Below are positions 1 through 6,949 of a stretch of 11,054 nucleotides of DNA, piece by piece (position 1 is the first letter of the stretch; each line of letters starts with the position of its first letter). The position numbers and the translations under genes are program-made. Source of the stretch: an uncultured Verrucomicrobiales bacterium. Its GTDB lineage: Bacteria > Verrucomicrobiota > Verrucomicrobiia > Verrucomicrobiales > Akkermansiaceae. The notes under the pieces are model-generated. The model made no database searches and was not told where the DNA came from. It saw nothing but the letters and a program-made list of their open reading frames with translations. The stretch spans positions 1 to 11,054 of the forward strand of contig CALABM010000162.1 in assembly GCA_937885815.1 (NCBI GenBank), given 5' to 3'.

Positions 1-329
1 AATCCTGCGATACCGCAGCCAATGCGGGTCACGAGGAAGTGAAGCTCCGGGTGAGCCTGAGCAAAGCAGATGAACTCATCCACGTACGGCGCAATGGTTT
101 CCACGCCGCCTTGCATGGTGGGGATAGCATAACTTTGCCCTTGCAGCCCTACGCCTTTCCCCCACTCAGCGCCAAAACGTTCCATCGCCTGGCGAGCGGC
201 TCCGCTACCATGTCGGCCGGCCAAGTTGCTGCCGAAAACAAACACTTCATGCGGGGCCAGTTTGCTTATCTTCTCAAGCGTCGTACCGGCTCGTACCTCG
301 TGGCTTTCCTCGGAATGGGGGAGAGCTGT
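1..329 (-). CDS. Partial macro-domain-like (A1S_2505-type) protein, C-terminus outside window
   Basis: Reading the minus strand from 329 gives an open frame to the window edge. It contains the block FVFGSNLAGRHGSGAARQA, then GVGLQGQSYAIPTMQGGV, then FLVTRIGCGIAGF. I recognise this as the small family annotated as A1S_2505 phage-type non-structural protein, whose glycine-rich motifs resemble macro-domain (ADP-ribose-binding) proteins; the fold assignment is inference. The frame is the same as that of the upstream ADP-ribosylglycohydrolase and is separated from it only by the TAG at 330-332. There is no ATG between that stop and the conserved core. The first in-frame alternative start is a GTG at 243-245, with no Shine-Dalgarno, directly before the FVFGSN motif. 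Homologues, as I recall them, have coding sequence before this point (here the in-frame stretch EKISKLAPHEV), so the GTG start looks too late. The gene may be a broken or readthrough C-terminal domain rather than an independent gene. The family call is fairly sure; the gene boundaries are not. Confidence 0.6.
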
Positions 330-1118
330 CTATTTCATGAACTTTTCTTCAAAGCGGGTGAAAATGTCCATTTGCTTAGCGTCCAGATACCCCAGCACTT
401 TTGTACGGAGCTCTGCAGACACGCCATAATACGCCTCCGCTACACCGCCCGTTATGGCGGCAATTGTATCAGAATCACCGCCGATGGAAATTGCATTGCG
501 GATAGCATCCTCGAAGTCGGTAGATTCAAAAAATGCCTGCAGTGCCTGCGGTACGGAGCCTTGGCAGCTTACATCAAAGAAGTACGAGTCACGAATGGAG
601 TCTATCGTAAAATCAATTTTGTAATAATCTCTGAGGATGACTTCGCGAATCTCCTCCTTGCGGCTCCCGGTGCGGGCCAGATAAATGGCTATGGCGACAG
701 CTTCAGCCCCTTTAATGCCTTCCGGGTGATTATGCGTCACCTCCGTAACGATTTGGGACAGCCGCTTGACTTCCTCAATGCTTGTGGCGGCATAGGCGCA
801 GGGGGCAACACGCATTGCCGAGCCATTTCCCCAGCTATTATAAGGCTGGGGGTTCGTCTTAAAAATCCAGCGGAAGAAGTTGCCGCCATACCCGGCTGAG
901 GGATAGCAGCGGCCCATTTCTTGCATACGCGCCACCGCATGCCGGGTCAAATCCGCCTCTTTGCCATTTGTATCAAGCAAGGCAGCCGCTACAGCGAGGG
1001 ACATAACGGTATCATCCGTTGCCCGACTGCCTGGTATAAAAAACTCGAACTTCTTACTCTTGCAGTTATGATGCTCAAAAAGTGAGCCCACAACATCGCC
1101 AATCATTACACCTAACAT
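330..1118 (-). CDS. ADP-ribosylglycohydrolase (DraG/ARH-like) family protein
   Basis: This 262-residue protein has the standard motifs of the ADP-ribosylglycohydrolase fold: an N-terminal GDVVGS with E15, the metal-binding TDDT at residues 34-37, a central NGSAMR segment, and the second metal-binding block GGDSDT near residues 213-218 followed by an AAITGGVAEAYYG helix. The family hydrolyses ADP-ribose from proteins or small molecules using two Mg2+ ions, in the cytoplasm; no signal peptide is present. The length is normal for the catalytic domain, so the enzyme looks complete. The ATG at 1116-1118 sits directly on the GDVVGS motif and has no clear Shine-Dalgarno. It lies 65 bp downstream of the 141-residue gene and may be co-transcribed with it. 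It ends in TAG, the only TAG stop seen among the annotated genes, and the same frame continues into a macro-domain-like sequence. The substrate cannot be deduced. Confidence 0.88.
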   Translation of the reverse strand: MLGVMIGDVVGSLFEHHNCKSKKFEFFIPGSRATDDTVMSLAVAAALLDTNGKEADLTRHAVARMQEMGRCYPSAGYGGNFFRWIFKTNPQPYNSWGNGSAMRVAPCAYAATSIEEVKRLSQIVTEVTHNHPEGIKGAEAVAIAIYLARTGSRKEEIREVILRDYYKIDFTIDSIRDSYFFDVSCQGSVPQALQAFFESTDFEDAIRNAISIGGDSDTIAAITGGVAEAYYGVSAELRTKVLGYLDAKQMDIFTRFEEKFMK

Positions 1119-1183
1119 ATTTTTATAGAGTTGTTGAGGGTTAATCTTTCTGCTGAATAAATCCGTTTTGCGTGTTTATGATG

Positions 1184-1609
1184 TTATTTTTCTCCGGTTG
1201 AACGGCCGAGCTGAGCCAAGGCCTCATGAAGAGCCTTCTTCAATATCTTCTCCGTTTCTGCGGAAATGGCTTCAGGGGGCATCGCCACATGCTTGATGAG
1301 ATTTTTGGCCTTTTTGAGCATGCTTCCTAATGACGGGAAGGGTACGATGCCTCCCGTGTGTAGAGGAGGGAGATACTCCAGAATGTTGGAAAGTGCTTTA
1401 TCGCAGGCTTCAGAGATACATTCGGGGACTTCCTCTCCCCCCATAATCGTGCAATAGGTGCTTTTGATGCTATTACAGAGTTGTTTAAAATCGTTGAAAT
1501 TCAGGTATTGTTCTCCGGCGCTTTTCGCTTGGAGCAGTTGCTCCTTTGTTTCAGCAATGAGCCTGTCGAAAATTTCTTGCAGTTCCTGTACGGTATGCGG
1601 GGTATTCAT
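1184..1609 (-). CDS. Hypothetical cytoplasmic protein, 141 residues
   Basis: I do not recognise this protein. It is a soluble, largely helical sequence with charged amphipathic N- and C-terminal helices (TVQELQEIFDRLIAETKEQL and AETEKILKKALHEALAQLG) around a proline/glycine-rich centre (LEYLPPLHTGGIVPFPSLG). It has no signal peptide, no membrane segment and no catalytic motif that I can see. The ATG at 1607-1609 is preceded by no Shine-Dalgarno, but a well-spaced promoter lies 25-53 bp upstream, which supports a real gene. It is the first gene of a possible transcription unit that continues into the ADP-ribosylglycohydrolase 65 bp downstream. That neighbour is the only hint of function: the protein could be an accessory factor or substrate, but this is a guess. 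Confidence 0.65.
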   Translation of the reverse strand: MNTPHTVQELQEIFDRLIAETKEQLLQAKSAGEQYLNFNDFKQLCNSIKSTYCTIMGGEEVPECISEACDKALSNILEYLPPLHTGGIVPFPSLGSMLKKAKNLIKHVAMPPEAISAETEKILKKALHEALAQLGRSTGEK

Positions 1610-1633
1610 AGTGGTATGAGTCTTTCTAGTCTC

Positions 1634-1662
1634 ATGCTAACACATGGCGTCAGCGGGTGCAA
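1634..1662 (-). promoter_or_regulatory. Sigma-70-like promoter for the 141-residue gene
   Basis: On the minus strand TTGCAC (1657-1662) and TAGCAT (1634-1639) are separated by exactly 17 bp. The -10 element ends about 24 bp before the start codon at 1609. The -35 matches TTGACA at four of six positions, and the spacing is ideal. It resembles the TTGCAG-17-TAATAT arrangement seen later in the window. Confidence 0.5.
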
Positions 1663-1780
1663 GCTAAATGTTCGCATTGCGGATATATATGTCGCAAAGG
1701 GGGTGAGAGGGGGTGTAATTGCCTCGTTGTTTTAATGAGCTGCTCCGCGTTTTCTATTTCAGGCTTTGAGAGGAGAGTGA

Positions 1781-2464
1781 TTACTTCTCGCGGAGTTTGC
1801 CGTCTTCCATGATGAAAAGGCGGTCAAAGACATCAATGGCGCGGTGGTCGTGGGTCACAACCAGTACGGCTGTGTTGTGTGAATGGGCCACATTCTTGAG
1901 TAGCTCCATGACTTTGCGTCCCATGTGGCTATCCAGCGCAGCTGTAGGCTCATCTGCCAGCAGGAGGCTAGGCTTATTTGCCAAGGCTCTGGCTATGGCA
2001 ACACGCTGCTGCTGGCCACCGGAAAGCTGGCTGGGGAGAAAGTTTTTTCTTGCTCTCAGTTCAAAATGCTCCAAGAGCTCATCCGCGGCCTGTTTTGATT
2101 CCCTTGAGGAGGCGTCATTCACCTCCAAGGCAATGCGGATGTTTTCGCGGGCGGTAAGGAAGGGGAGCAAATTGGCCTTCTGGAATACGAAGCCGATGTT
2201 ATTGCGGCGGAAATCACGCACATTCACCCGGTAGTCATCATCAAAGACGGTCTCACCGCCGATGGTGATGCGCCCAGAATCCGGGGGCTGGATAAGCCCC
2301 AGAGCTGTCAGCAGGGTGGATTTACCTGCGCCCGAGGGGCCGAGCAAAGCGACGATTTCCCCGGCATGCATGGAGAAGGAAACATGGTTAAGCGCGTGCA
2401 CCGCTGTTTCACCGGCGCCATAGGTCTTGCACAGATTTTCTGCAGAAAGGGCAACAGGTTTCAT
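1781..2464 (-). CDS. ABC transporter ATP-binding protein (MacB/LolD/DevA type)
   Basis: This 227-residue ATPase carries every motif of an ABC nucleotide-binding domain: Walker A GPSGAGKST at residues 42-50, Q-loop Q95, signature LSGGQ at 147-151 (LSGGQQQRVAIARAL), Walker B LLLADE at 167-172 with D-loop AALD, and H-loop H205 in VVTHD. It would hydrolyse ATP at the inner face of the cytoplasmic membrane to drive the FtsX-type permease encoded just upstream. I chose the ATG at 2462-2464. It overlaps the permease stop as ATGA, has AGGAG about 10 bases upstream, and starts right at the family's usual N-terminus. A longer frame reaching 2560 only translates permease sequence in another frame. It is the last gene of the three-gene operon. 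The family is certain; the cargo is unknown. Confidence 0.93.
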   Translation of the reverse strand: MKPVALSAENLCKTYGAGETAVHALNHVSFSMHAGEIVALLGPSGAGKSTLLTALGLIQPPDSGRITIGGETVFDDDYRVNVRDFRRNNIGFVFQKANLLPFLTARENIRIALEVNDASSRESKQAADELLEHFELRARKNFLPSQLSGGQQQRVAIARALANKPSLLLADEPTAALDSHMGRKVMELLKNVAHSHNTAVLVVTHDHRAIDVFDRLFIMEDGKLREK

Positions 2465-3666
2465 GAGAGTATTTCTCCTGCGTTTGTTCTCATAGCTTTG
2501 ATGATACCCGCACAGCTGGCCAGCACGGATATGCCGACAACGATGCCGAATAACACCCACAAATCAAAACTGACCAGCACCACTCGGCGAGGGAAGAAGG
2601 GATATACCCACTCACCACAGAAACGCGCCATACCAAAGGCCAGCACGCCGATAAGCAGCGACTGCTGCAAAATCATGCTGATAATGACCCCGTTACGCGC
2701 GCCGATGAGTTTCAGCATGGCGATGTCATGCAACTTATCCAGCGTAAGCGTGTAAAGGATGAGCGTCATAACCACCGTAGACACAATGATGAGGATGGTA
2801 CGGAAGAGCAGTAGCTGCTTGCGGGAGCGTGCCACAAAGCCGCTGAGCATAATCTCGCGCTGTTCATCAGCTGTATAGGCCGTTACGTCCGGTATGGAGC
2901 GGAGCTTTTCCAGCACCGCCTCAATGCTGTGCCCGGGGAGCACCTTCCCCAGTCCGGCGCTTATCTGCCTGCCGGGCAGGGCCGCGGGGCGGCTCGTCTC
3001 GCTCATCAGGATATCCGCATGATCCACCGAGGTATTACCCTGGGGCATGGTATCAAAACGCTGCAGGCGCGCGTGGCGTTCCAGGCGGATGGTTTCTGCC
3101 GGTACGTCGGATTGCACCGCCATGGCATCATTCAGCGACAAGAAGACCATGGCATCACCGGAGGGGGAGTTCATGCGCCCGGTGATACCGACCACGGTAT
3201 AGACATCCTTGCCCAGTTTTAGTGTGGCGCCCAGCGGCAACTTGGCGGATTTATCAGCCAGCATTTCATAATGACCGGCTTGCAGGGCGCGCCCTTGGAT
3301 AATGGGAAGCCATGAGCCATCATCCGCTACGCCTTGGATGGTAAGGCGCAGCACGCGATTGTCCTTATTGCGCTGCACCGTGTGTGAGACGAAGGGTTCC
3401 GCGGAGGCTACACCCGCCACCGCCTCGATGCGGTATTCAAGATTCCGCGGCAGTTTTGATACCTCTGCAAACGGTCCCTTCGTGTCCTTCTGCACCACCC
3501 AGATATCAGCTTCGGCGCGGTCAATAATGAGCGTGGCCTCTTGGATGAGGCCTCGGTAGATGCCGCCCATGCCCATCACGACAATGAGCAGCAAGCTGAT
3601 GCCGGCGGTGGTCAGCAGGAAACGCCCCAGATTATGGCGTATATCCTTGAATGCCAGATTAATCAT
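2461..3666 (-). CDS. ABC transporter permease, FtsX/MacB (DevC-like) family
   Basis: This 401-residue membrane protein has the usual topology: one N-terminal transmembrane helix (about residues 14-37), a large periplasmic domain of the MacB_PCD type, then three C-terminal helices (about 285-309, 325-350 and 368-392) forming the FtsX domain. The segment LTLDKLHDIAMLKLIGARNG between C-terminal helices one and two is the hallmark of the FtsX/DevC group. Such permeases do not pull substrate through a channel; they transmit ATP-driven motion to a periplasmic partner (mechanotransmission, established for MacB and FtsX). The start codon at 3664-3666 overlaps the stop of the membrane-fusion gene as ATGA. 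The stop overlaps the ATPase start the same way, so all three are translationally coupled. DevC of cyanobacteria, which exports glycolipid, is the closest family I recall; the substrate here is unknown. Confidence 0.9.
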   Translation of the reverse strand: MINLAFKDIRHNLGRFLLTTAGISLLLIVVMGMGGIYRGLIQEATLIIDRAEADIWVVQKDTKGPFAEVSKLPRNLEYRIEAVAGVASAEPFVSHTVQRNKDNRVLRLTIQGVADDGSWLPIIQGRALQAGHYEMLADKSAKLPLGATLKLGKDVYTVVGITGRMNSPSGDAMVFLSLNDAMAVQSDVPAETIRLERHARLQRFDTMPQGNTSVDHADILMSETSRPAALPGRQISAGLGKVLPGHSIEAVLEKLRSIPDVTAYTADEQREIMLSGFVARSRKQLLLFRTILIIVSTVVMTLILYTLTLDKLHDIAMLKLIGARNGVIISMILQQSLLIGVLAFGMARFCGEWVYPFFPRRVVLVSFDLWVLFGIVVGISVLASCAGIIKAMRTNAGEILS

Positions 3667-4805
3667 TGCGCGATGCGGCGGTTGACGTGTTCGCGGTGCT
3701 TCAGGGGGTGCATGATAACGCGGTCGCTCAGGCTCAGGCCGGAGAGAATCTGCGTTTGCTCGCGCGTTTGCACCCCGATTTTTACATCACGCTCCACAAT
3801 GCGGCCATCTTCCTCTACCAGAATGAAGGTGCGGTTCTGCTCGCGGCAAATCAGATTATTCGGCACCGCTAGGCAACTTTCCACATGGCCCACATGCAGG
3901 AACACCTCCAGCCGCTGACCCAGTACCCAGTTCTCCGGCAAGGCATCCGGGGCGATGTCCACGCGGTATTCGCGGGTCTCCCTGTCAGTTTCGCGGGAGG
4001 TGCGGCACACGGTGCCGGTAAACTTCTGCTGGGGCAGGGCGCGGAAAATGATGTCCGCCTTCATACCGGGGCGTATGCTGTCAATGGCTGTTTCATCCAC
4101 CCACACGGAGGCCCATATCTGAGAGGTATCAACGATATCCATGATGGAAACACCGGGATTAACGATGCTGCCTTGCTCACGGTTGCGGCGGATGACAAGC
4201 GCATCGAACGGCGCTTTCAACTGCGTTTCCTCCAGTTTGCTCTTATAGTACCTTATCTGCGCCTCGTGGCGTACAATCTCGGCCTCTACCTCCAGCTTGC
4301 GCTTTTCAGCTTGGTTCAGATTTGCCAGGGCAACCTGATATGCCTGCCGGCTTTTGTCGAAATCCGTCTGCGAGACGGAGTTGGTTTGCAGCAGTTTTTC
4401 CATGCGCTCGAAGGTGACCCGCGTATATTCCAGCGTGGCCTTAGCGGCCTCAATCTCGGCATCACAACGCTGCAGTGCCGCGCGGGATATGGCTAAATCC
4501 GCCTCTGCCACGGAGAGCTGCTGCAGAATATCCTCAGCATTCATCTCCACCAGAAGCGTTCCTGCCGCAATGCTATCCCCCTGATCGGCATGAAGCTGCT
4601 GAATTTGCCCCGTTTCATACGGGCTTATGGAAACTCGGGTTTTGGCCTCCAGCGTTCCCGTGCCAAACACAGTTACCTGTAGCTCAGAGTTTTTCACAGG
4701 CCTGCTTTCTGCTTCTACCGGCGAAAACTTCCACATGTACACACCTCCTGCCACCAGTGCCAATAAAATACCCCATTTAATGATACTCTTGAATCGTTTG
4801 CGCAT
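3663..4805 (-). CDS. Membrane-fusion (periplasmic adaptor) protein, HlyD/MacA/DevB-like
   Basis: This 380-residue protein starts with a basic stretch and one membrane anchor (about residues 9-25, WGILLALVAGGVYMW). It continues with the first half of a lipoyl/barrel-sandwich domain (around 45-90, GQIQQLHADQGDSIAAGTLL), a long alpha-helical hairpin rich in A, E, Q and K (about 90-195), the second lipoyl half (KAPFDALVIRRNREQGSIVNPG), and C-terminal beta-barrel and membrane-proximal domains. Adaptors of this type bridge an inner-membrane ABC permease to an outer-membrane TolC-like channel, which implies a Gram-negative envelope. No TolC gene is seen here, so a distant one would be needed. It is the first gene of the operon; the ATG at 4803-4805 has a short AGAAAAGG upstream and a probable extended -10 promoter. 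The stop overlaps the permease start. Confidence 0.9.
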   Translation of the reverse strand: MRKRFKSIIKWGILLALVAGGVYMWKFSPVEAESRPVKNSELQVTVFGTGTLEAKTRVSISPYETGQIQQLHADQGDSIAAGTLLVEMNAEDILQQLSVAEADLAISRAALQRCDAEIEAAKATLEYTRVTFERMEKLLQTNSVSQTDFDKSRQAYQVALANLNQAEKRKLEVEAEIVRHEAQIRYYKSKLEETQLKAPFDALVIRRNREQGSIVNPGVSIMDIVDTSQIWASVWVDETAIDSIRPGMKADIIFRALPQQKFTGTVCRTSRETDRETREYRVDIAPDALPENWVLGQRLEVFLHVGHVESCLAVPNNLICREQNRTFILVEEDGRIVERDVKIGVQTREQTQILSGLSLSDRVIMHPLKHREHVNRRIAQ

Positions 4806-4826
4806 ATGCCTTTTCTAACTAGCGGC

Positions 4827-4855
4827 AGTATAGCATGATTAATCTCACAAAAAAA
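4827..4855 (-). promoter_or_regulatory. Probable promoter of the exporter operon
   Basis: On the minus strand TATACT (4827-4832) is preceded by TGC, giving an extended -10 element. The matching -35 position, 17 bp further upstream (4850-4855), is only a T run. Transcription would begin about 15 bp before the adaptor start codon. An extended -10 can compensate for the poor -35, but this is a motif judgement only. Confidence 0.4.
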
Positions 4856-4888
4856 GCCAAAAGCCCCGAATGTTAAAAATACCCACAT

Positions 4889-4910
4889 GTGTCCCAAAGA
4901 TTTGGGACAC
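4889..4910. repeat. Palindrome with 10-bp arms
   Basis: GTGTCCCAAA and its exact reverse complement TTTGGGACAC flank the two bases GA. The dyad lies about 57 bp upstream of the -10 of the exporter promoter. It could be a regulator-binding site, or one end of a small mobile or repeat element. It is unlikely to be a standard terminator because no T run follows closely on either strand (the nearest, T5 on the minus strand, is about 9 bases away). Confidence 0.55.
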
Positions 4911-4913
4911 GTT

Positions 4914-4947
4914 GATTTACGAATTACAATTTACGATTTACGAATTA
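4914..4947. repeat. AT-rich short tandem repeat
   Basis: The 13-mer GATTTACGAATTA occurs exactly at 4914-4926 and 4935-4947 (period 21). The heptamer TTTACGA occurs three times (4916-4922, 4930-4936, 4937-4943). The pattern resembles low-complexity arrays that occur between genes in many bacteria. It abuts the palindrome at 4889-4910. Confidence 0.6.
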
Positions 4948-5183
4948 AAAGTAAGCAGCTTACGCCGATGTTGGGATAAAAGAAAAATTGTGCCAGTGAA
5001 CGGGCTGTATGATGCCCGGCTAAGGAGAATTCGGCAAAACACGCTGATTTTGAGTACACAATGGCTATATTCCCCCCAAAGATTACAGAAACGGGGCACC
5101 ATAAAAGGCGATAATTGACACTAGAGCAAATGTTCGTCCTGCTCTCGGCTAGAAAAAGGGGGCTGTAGCAGAAAAATGGCCAA

Positions 5184-5245
5184 TTTTGCATTTTTTGCTG
5201 CGAGTTCGCCTGTGAGGTGTGTTAATATAGGCAAGGAGATAGATA
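5184..5245 (+). promoter_or_regulatory. Leader A, copy 1: TAATAT and strong ribosome-binding site
   Basis: The leader contains TAATAT at 5223-5228, a candidate -10 without a good -35 at the ideal distance, then AAGGAGATA with the SD core 5233-5238 about 7 bases before the ATG. The 24 bases at 5218-5241 recur exactly at 6921-6944. The upstream part, TTTTTTGCTGCGAGTTCG, recurs in diverged form before the gene at 10088. The strong SD fixes the start at 5246. Confidence 0.6.
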
Positions 5246-6454
5246 ATGCGGAGGCAAACGGTCATCAAAAGCCTGATTTTTGTAGTTCTCGCTCTGGCTG
5301 TCGTCGGAGTGGGAGTAGTGCTGTACGCGAAAGAAAACGGACAGCATCCCCCAACTTACAGTGTTGAAGAACACCGTCTGGAACGCCTGAAGGAAAGAGC
5401 CGCACTCTGGCCGGATGATTGGGCTGAGAGAAAACTGGTGCTGCATTCCGGCTGGACGGAGGAGGAGAGCCGCGCCATCCGCAGGATGGATGTCTACCTG
5501 CGCCACGGCAGTTATGAGGCAGCGGTAGCCCGGAATGAGCAGCTCAAGCAACGGATAGCAGCGGGAGAAATTGTCCCTTGTCCCTGTGGTTTCGATGTTC
5601 CCTATTCCGATGCAGCCCTGCTGCTGGCCAACAAGGCTAAAAATGCGCCTGTGCGTCTGGCCCTATTACAACTGGCGGCCACATGCAAGGTGGATACAGG
5701 GGAAAACGCAGAACGCATTAACATGGCGCTGGAGGCTGCTCTGTGCCGGGAATGGGAACTTTCCCGCGCTCTGGTTCGCATGGGATGTAGTGCCTCAACT
5801 CCATGCAAAGGAGTTGCTAATACACTTATCAGCCATGTGAAATACGCCGATATACCCACGGAGGAGTTGATTCGATTTCTGGAGTTTTTCCACCAACGGG
5901 GAGAACGTATCTGGTACGATAGCAGAGATATCTGCCACACCGCCTGCCTGCGCAATACCCCGCAGAAAATCGTGCACCACGGTCACGGTCAGAGATTGGT
6001 GGAAGAAAGTTTCCTTCCGGCGCAGGGCGGCGGTATGGAGGTATTGGAATGGGCCTGTGATAAAGGTCTGCTGACAGAGCTCGAATGGCGCGATGTGTTG
6101 GTCATTCCCGGCGTCTTACCCCTGATTCAGCGTTTCCTGCAGGATGGAAAATTATCTCTGGAGGTTGCTCCGAATCAATATGAGCCCACCCCTGTGCAGG
6201 AGGCGGTCATTCTCGCGGCACCACCTATTCGTGAGGGGCTGAGTATGGACGACATTCTGCAGAAGTTGGAATGGATGCTCGAACACGGAGCAGACCCGAA
6301 TGCCTTGCCCACCCGGTATTCCGAACGCGGCGACCGCAGATTCCTTCCCTTGGCCATGTGCCGCCGCGTGCTGGCTCGTACGGACTTGCAAGATCGCGAT
6401 GCGTGGTTACGCATGGAGCAGCTTCTTCTTAGGTATGGCGCTATAGAACAATAA
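5246..6454 (+). CDS. Membrane-anchored divergent ankyrin-like protein
   Basis: This 402-residue protein has an N-terminal membrane segment (about residues 8-27, SLIFVVLALAVVGVGVVLYA) after a basic MRRQTVIK start, with no clear cleavage site, so it is probably anchored with its bulk in the periplasm. The rest is helical. Helix pairs of ankyrin type are clearest at the C-terminus, where LEWMLEHGADPNALPTR matches the end of an ankyrin repeat and is followed by FLPLAMCRR and LEQLLLRYGA-like helices. Earlier segments (ALLLANKAKNAPVRLALLQLA, RALVRMGCSASTPCKG) look like degenerate repeats. Paired cysteines near residue 112 (CPCG) and further Cys could form disulfides. It heads the plus-strand ankyrin locus behind leader A and is followed 13 bp later by a small exported protein. 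No specific function is assignable; ankyrin domains generally bind proteins. Confidence 0.75.
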   Translation: MRRQTVIKSLIFVVLALAVVGVGVVLYAKENGQHPPTYSVEEHRLERLKERAALWPDDWAERKLVLHSGWTEEESRAIRRMDVYLRHGSYEAAVARNEQLKQRIAAGEIVPCPCGFDVPYSDAALLLANKAKNAPVRLALLQLAATCKVDTGENAERINMALEAALCREWELSRALVRMGCSASTPCKGVANTLISHVKYADIPTEELIRFLEFFHQRGERIWYDSRDICHTACLRNTPQKIVHHGHGQRLVEESFLPAQGGGMEVLEWACDKGLLTELEWRDVLVIPGVLPLIQRFLQDGKLSLEVAPNQYEPTPVQEAVILAAPPIREGLSMDDILQKLEWMLEHGADPNALPTRYSERGDRRFLPLAMCRRVLARTDLQDRDAWLRMEQLLLRYGAIEQ

Positions 6455-6467
6455 ACATCTGTTACTT

Positions 6468-6914
6468 ATGCCTTTAATTTTTCATTTTGTTGCTACCTTA
6501 GCCATTTCCCTTGTGGCTGGCGCTTGCATAGGCTGCCAGCAGACGAAGGAGGCCGCTCCAGATATGGAAGGGTGTTATCTGACCTTCACGCCGCATTTAA
6601 CGGCCACCGCCGAGTTTCCTGCCGTATACCGACTGAATGAAGAAGAATGCCGTGAGTTGTCCAAACTAGAAGCTCAGATTCAGCCTGACACGCCGTATCT
6701 GGATTTGCTGCCTGAATCCGGCCTGCCAAGGTTCATCATATACCCGGCTAATGGAGAAGTTAAGCAACTGGACTTTTACCTCTATTCTGTGAGCATTCCC
6801 CAACTTTCAGCCAAGGTGAATGCGTTGGTGGAGAAAATTAAATCTCGTCCCGGAGCTCAGCTGCAAGGTGAAGAATTGAGAAACTGGAATAATCAAACAC
6901 AAGGCCACTCGTAA
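6468..6914 (+). CDS. Small exported hypothetical protein (possible lipoprotein)
   Basis: The 148-residue product begins with a hydrophobic export signal (about residues 3-19, FHFVATLAISLVAGA) ending at two cysteines, C20 and C23. The sequence before C20 (VAGA) is not a standard lipobox because position -3 is Ala, so lipidation is uncertain. The mature part is acidic and hydrophilic, with no known domain (YRLNEEECRELSKLEAQIQ, PRFIIYPANGEVKQLDFYL). The start lies 13 bp after the preceding stop and has no Shine-Dalgarno, which suggests co-transcription and translational coupling with the ankyrin-like gene. The pair may act together in the envelope. The function is unknown. Confidence 0.7.
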   Translation: MPLIFHFVATLAISLVAGACIGCQQTKEAAPDMEGCYLTFTPHLTATAEFPAVYRLNEEECRELSKLEAQIQPDTPYLDLLPESGLPRFIIYPANGEVKQLDFYLYSVSIPQLSAKVNALVEKIKSRPGAQLQGEELRNWNNQTQGHS

Positions 6915-6920
6915 GCGCAT

Positions 6921-6949
6921 TGTGTTAATATAGGCAAGGAGATATCTTT
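6921..6949 (+). promoter_or_regulatory. Leader A, copy 2: duplicated TAATAT and ribosome-binding site
   Basis: The 24 bases 6921-6944 are identical to 5218-5241. They include TAATAT (6926-6931) and AAGGAGATA (SD core 6936-6941), with the ATG starting at 6950. The identity ends just before the start codon and the two coding sequences are unrelated, so the leader was copied on its own or kept while the genes were exchanged. Confidence 0.65.

Larger units (their letters stand above)
4806..5245. other. Intergenic region between divergent exporter operon and ankyrin locus
   Basis: No convincing gene is seen in these 440 bases. The open frame on the minus strand (4931-5191) has no Shine-Dalgarno, a Cys/Phe-rich composition and crosses the AT-rich repeat, so I do not call it. 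Besides the exporter promoter, the palindrome and the TTTACGA repeats, the region holds small inverted repeats: CGGGC/GCCCG at 5001-5005 and 5014-5018, and AGAGCA/TGCTCT at 5123-5128 and 5140-5145. The right end (from about 5184) is leader A of the first ankyrin-like gene. The middle, about 4951-5110, could be a dispersed repeat or the remnant of a lost gene; this cannot be settled from one copy. Confidence 0.5.

Noticed and set aside
39..899. Long plus-strand open frame of 286 codons
   Set aside because: It is antisense to the ADP-ribosylglycohydrolase and the macro-like gene, whose motifs are unmistakable on the minus strand. Its translation has no coherent domain.
2465..2560. N-terminal extension of the ATPase to 2560
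   Set aside because: The extension would overlap the permease coding sequence by 100 bp and reads as nonsense. The ATG at 2464 with ATGA overlap and AGGAG upstream is the natural start.
5115..5120. Perfect TTGACA as a -35 box
   Set aside because: No acceptable -10 lies 16-18 bp downstream (the bases there are CCTGCT). It is too far from the gene at 5246 to be assigned.
4931..5191. Minus-strand 86-codon open frame in the intergenic region
   Set aside because: It has no Shine-Dalgarno or convincing promoter, an unusual Cys/Phe-rich composition, and its end lies in the TTTACGA repeats. It could be part of a dispersed repeat but is not supported as a gene.
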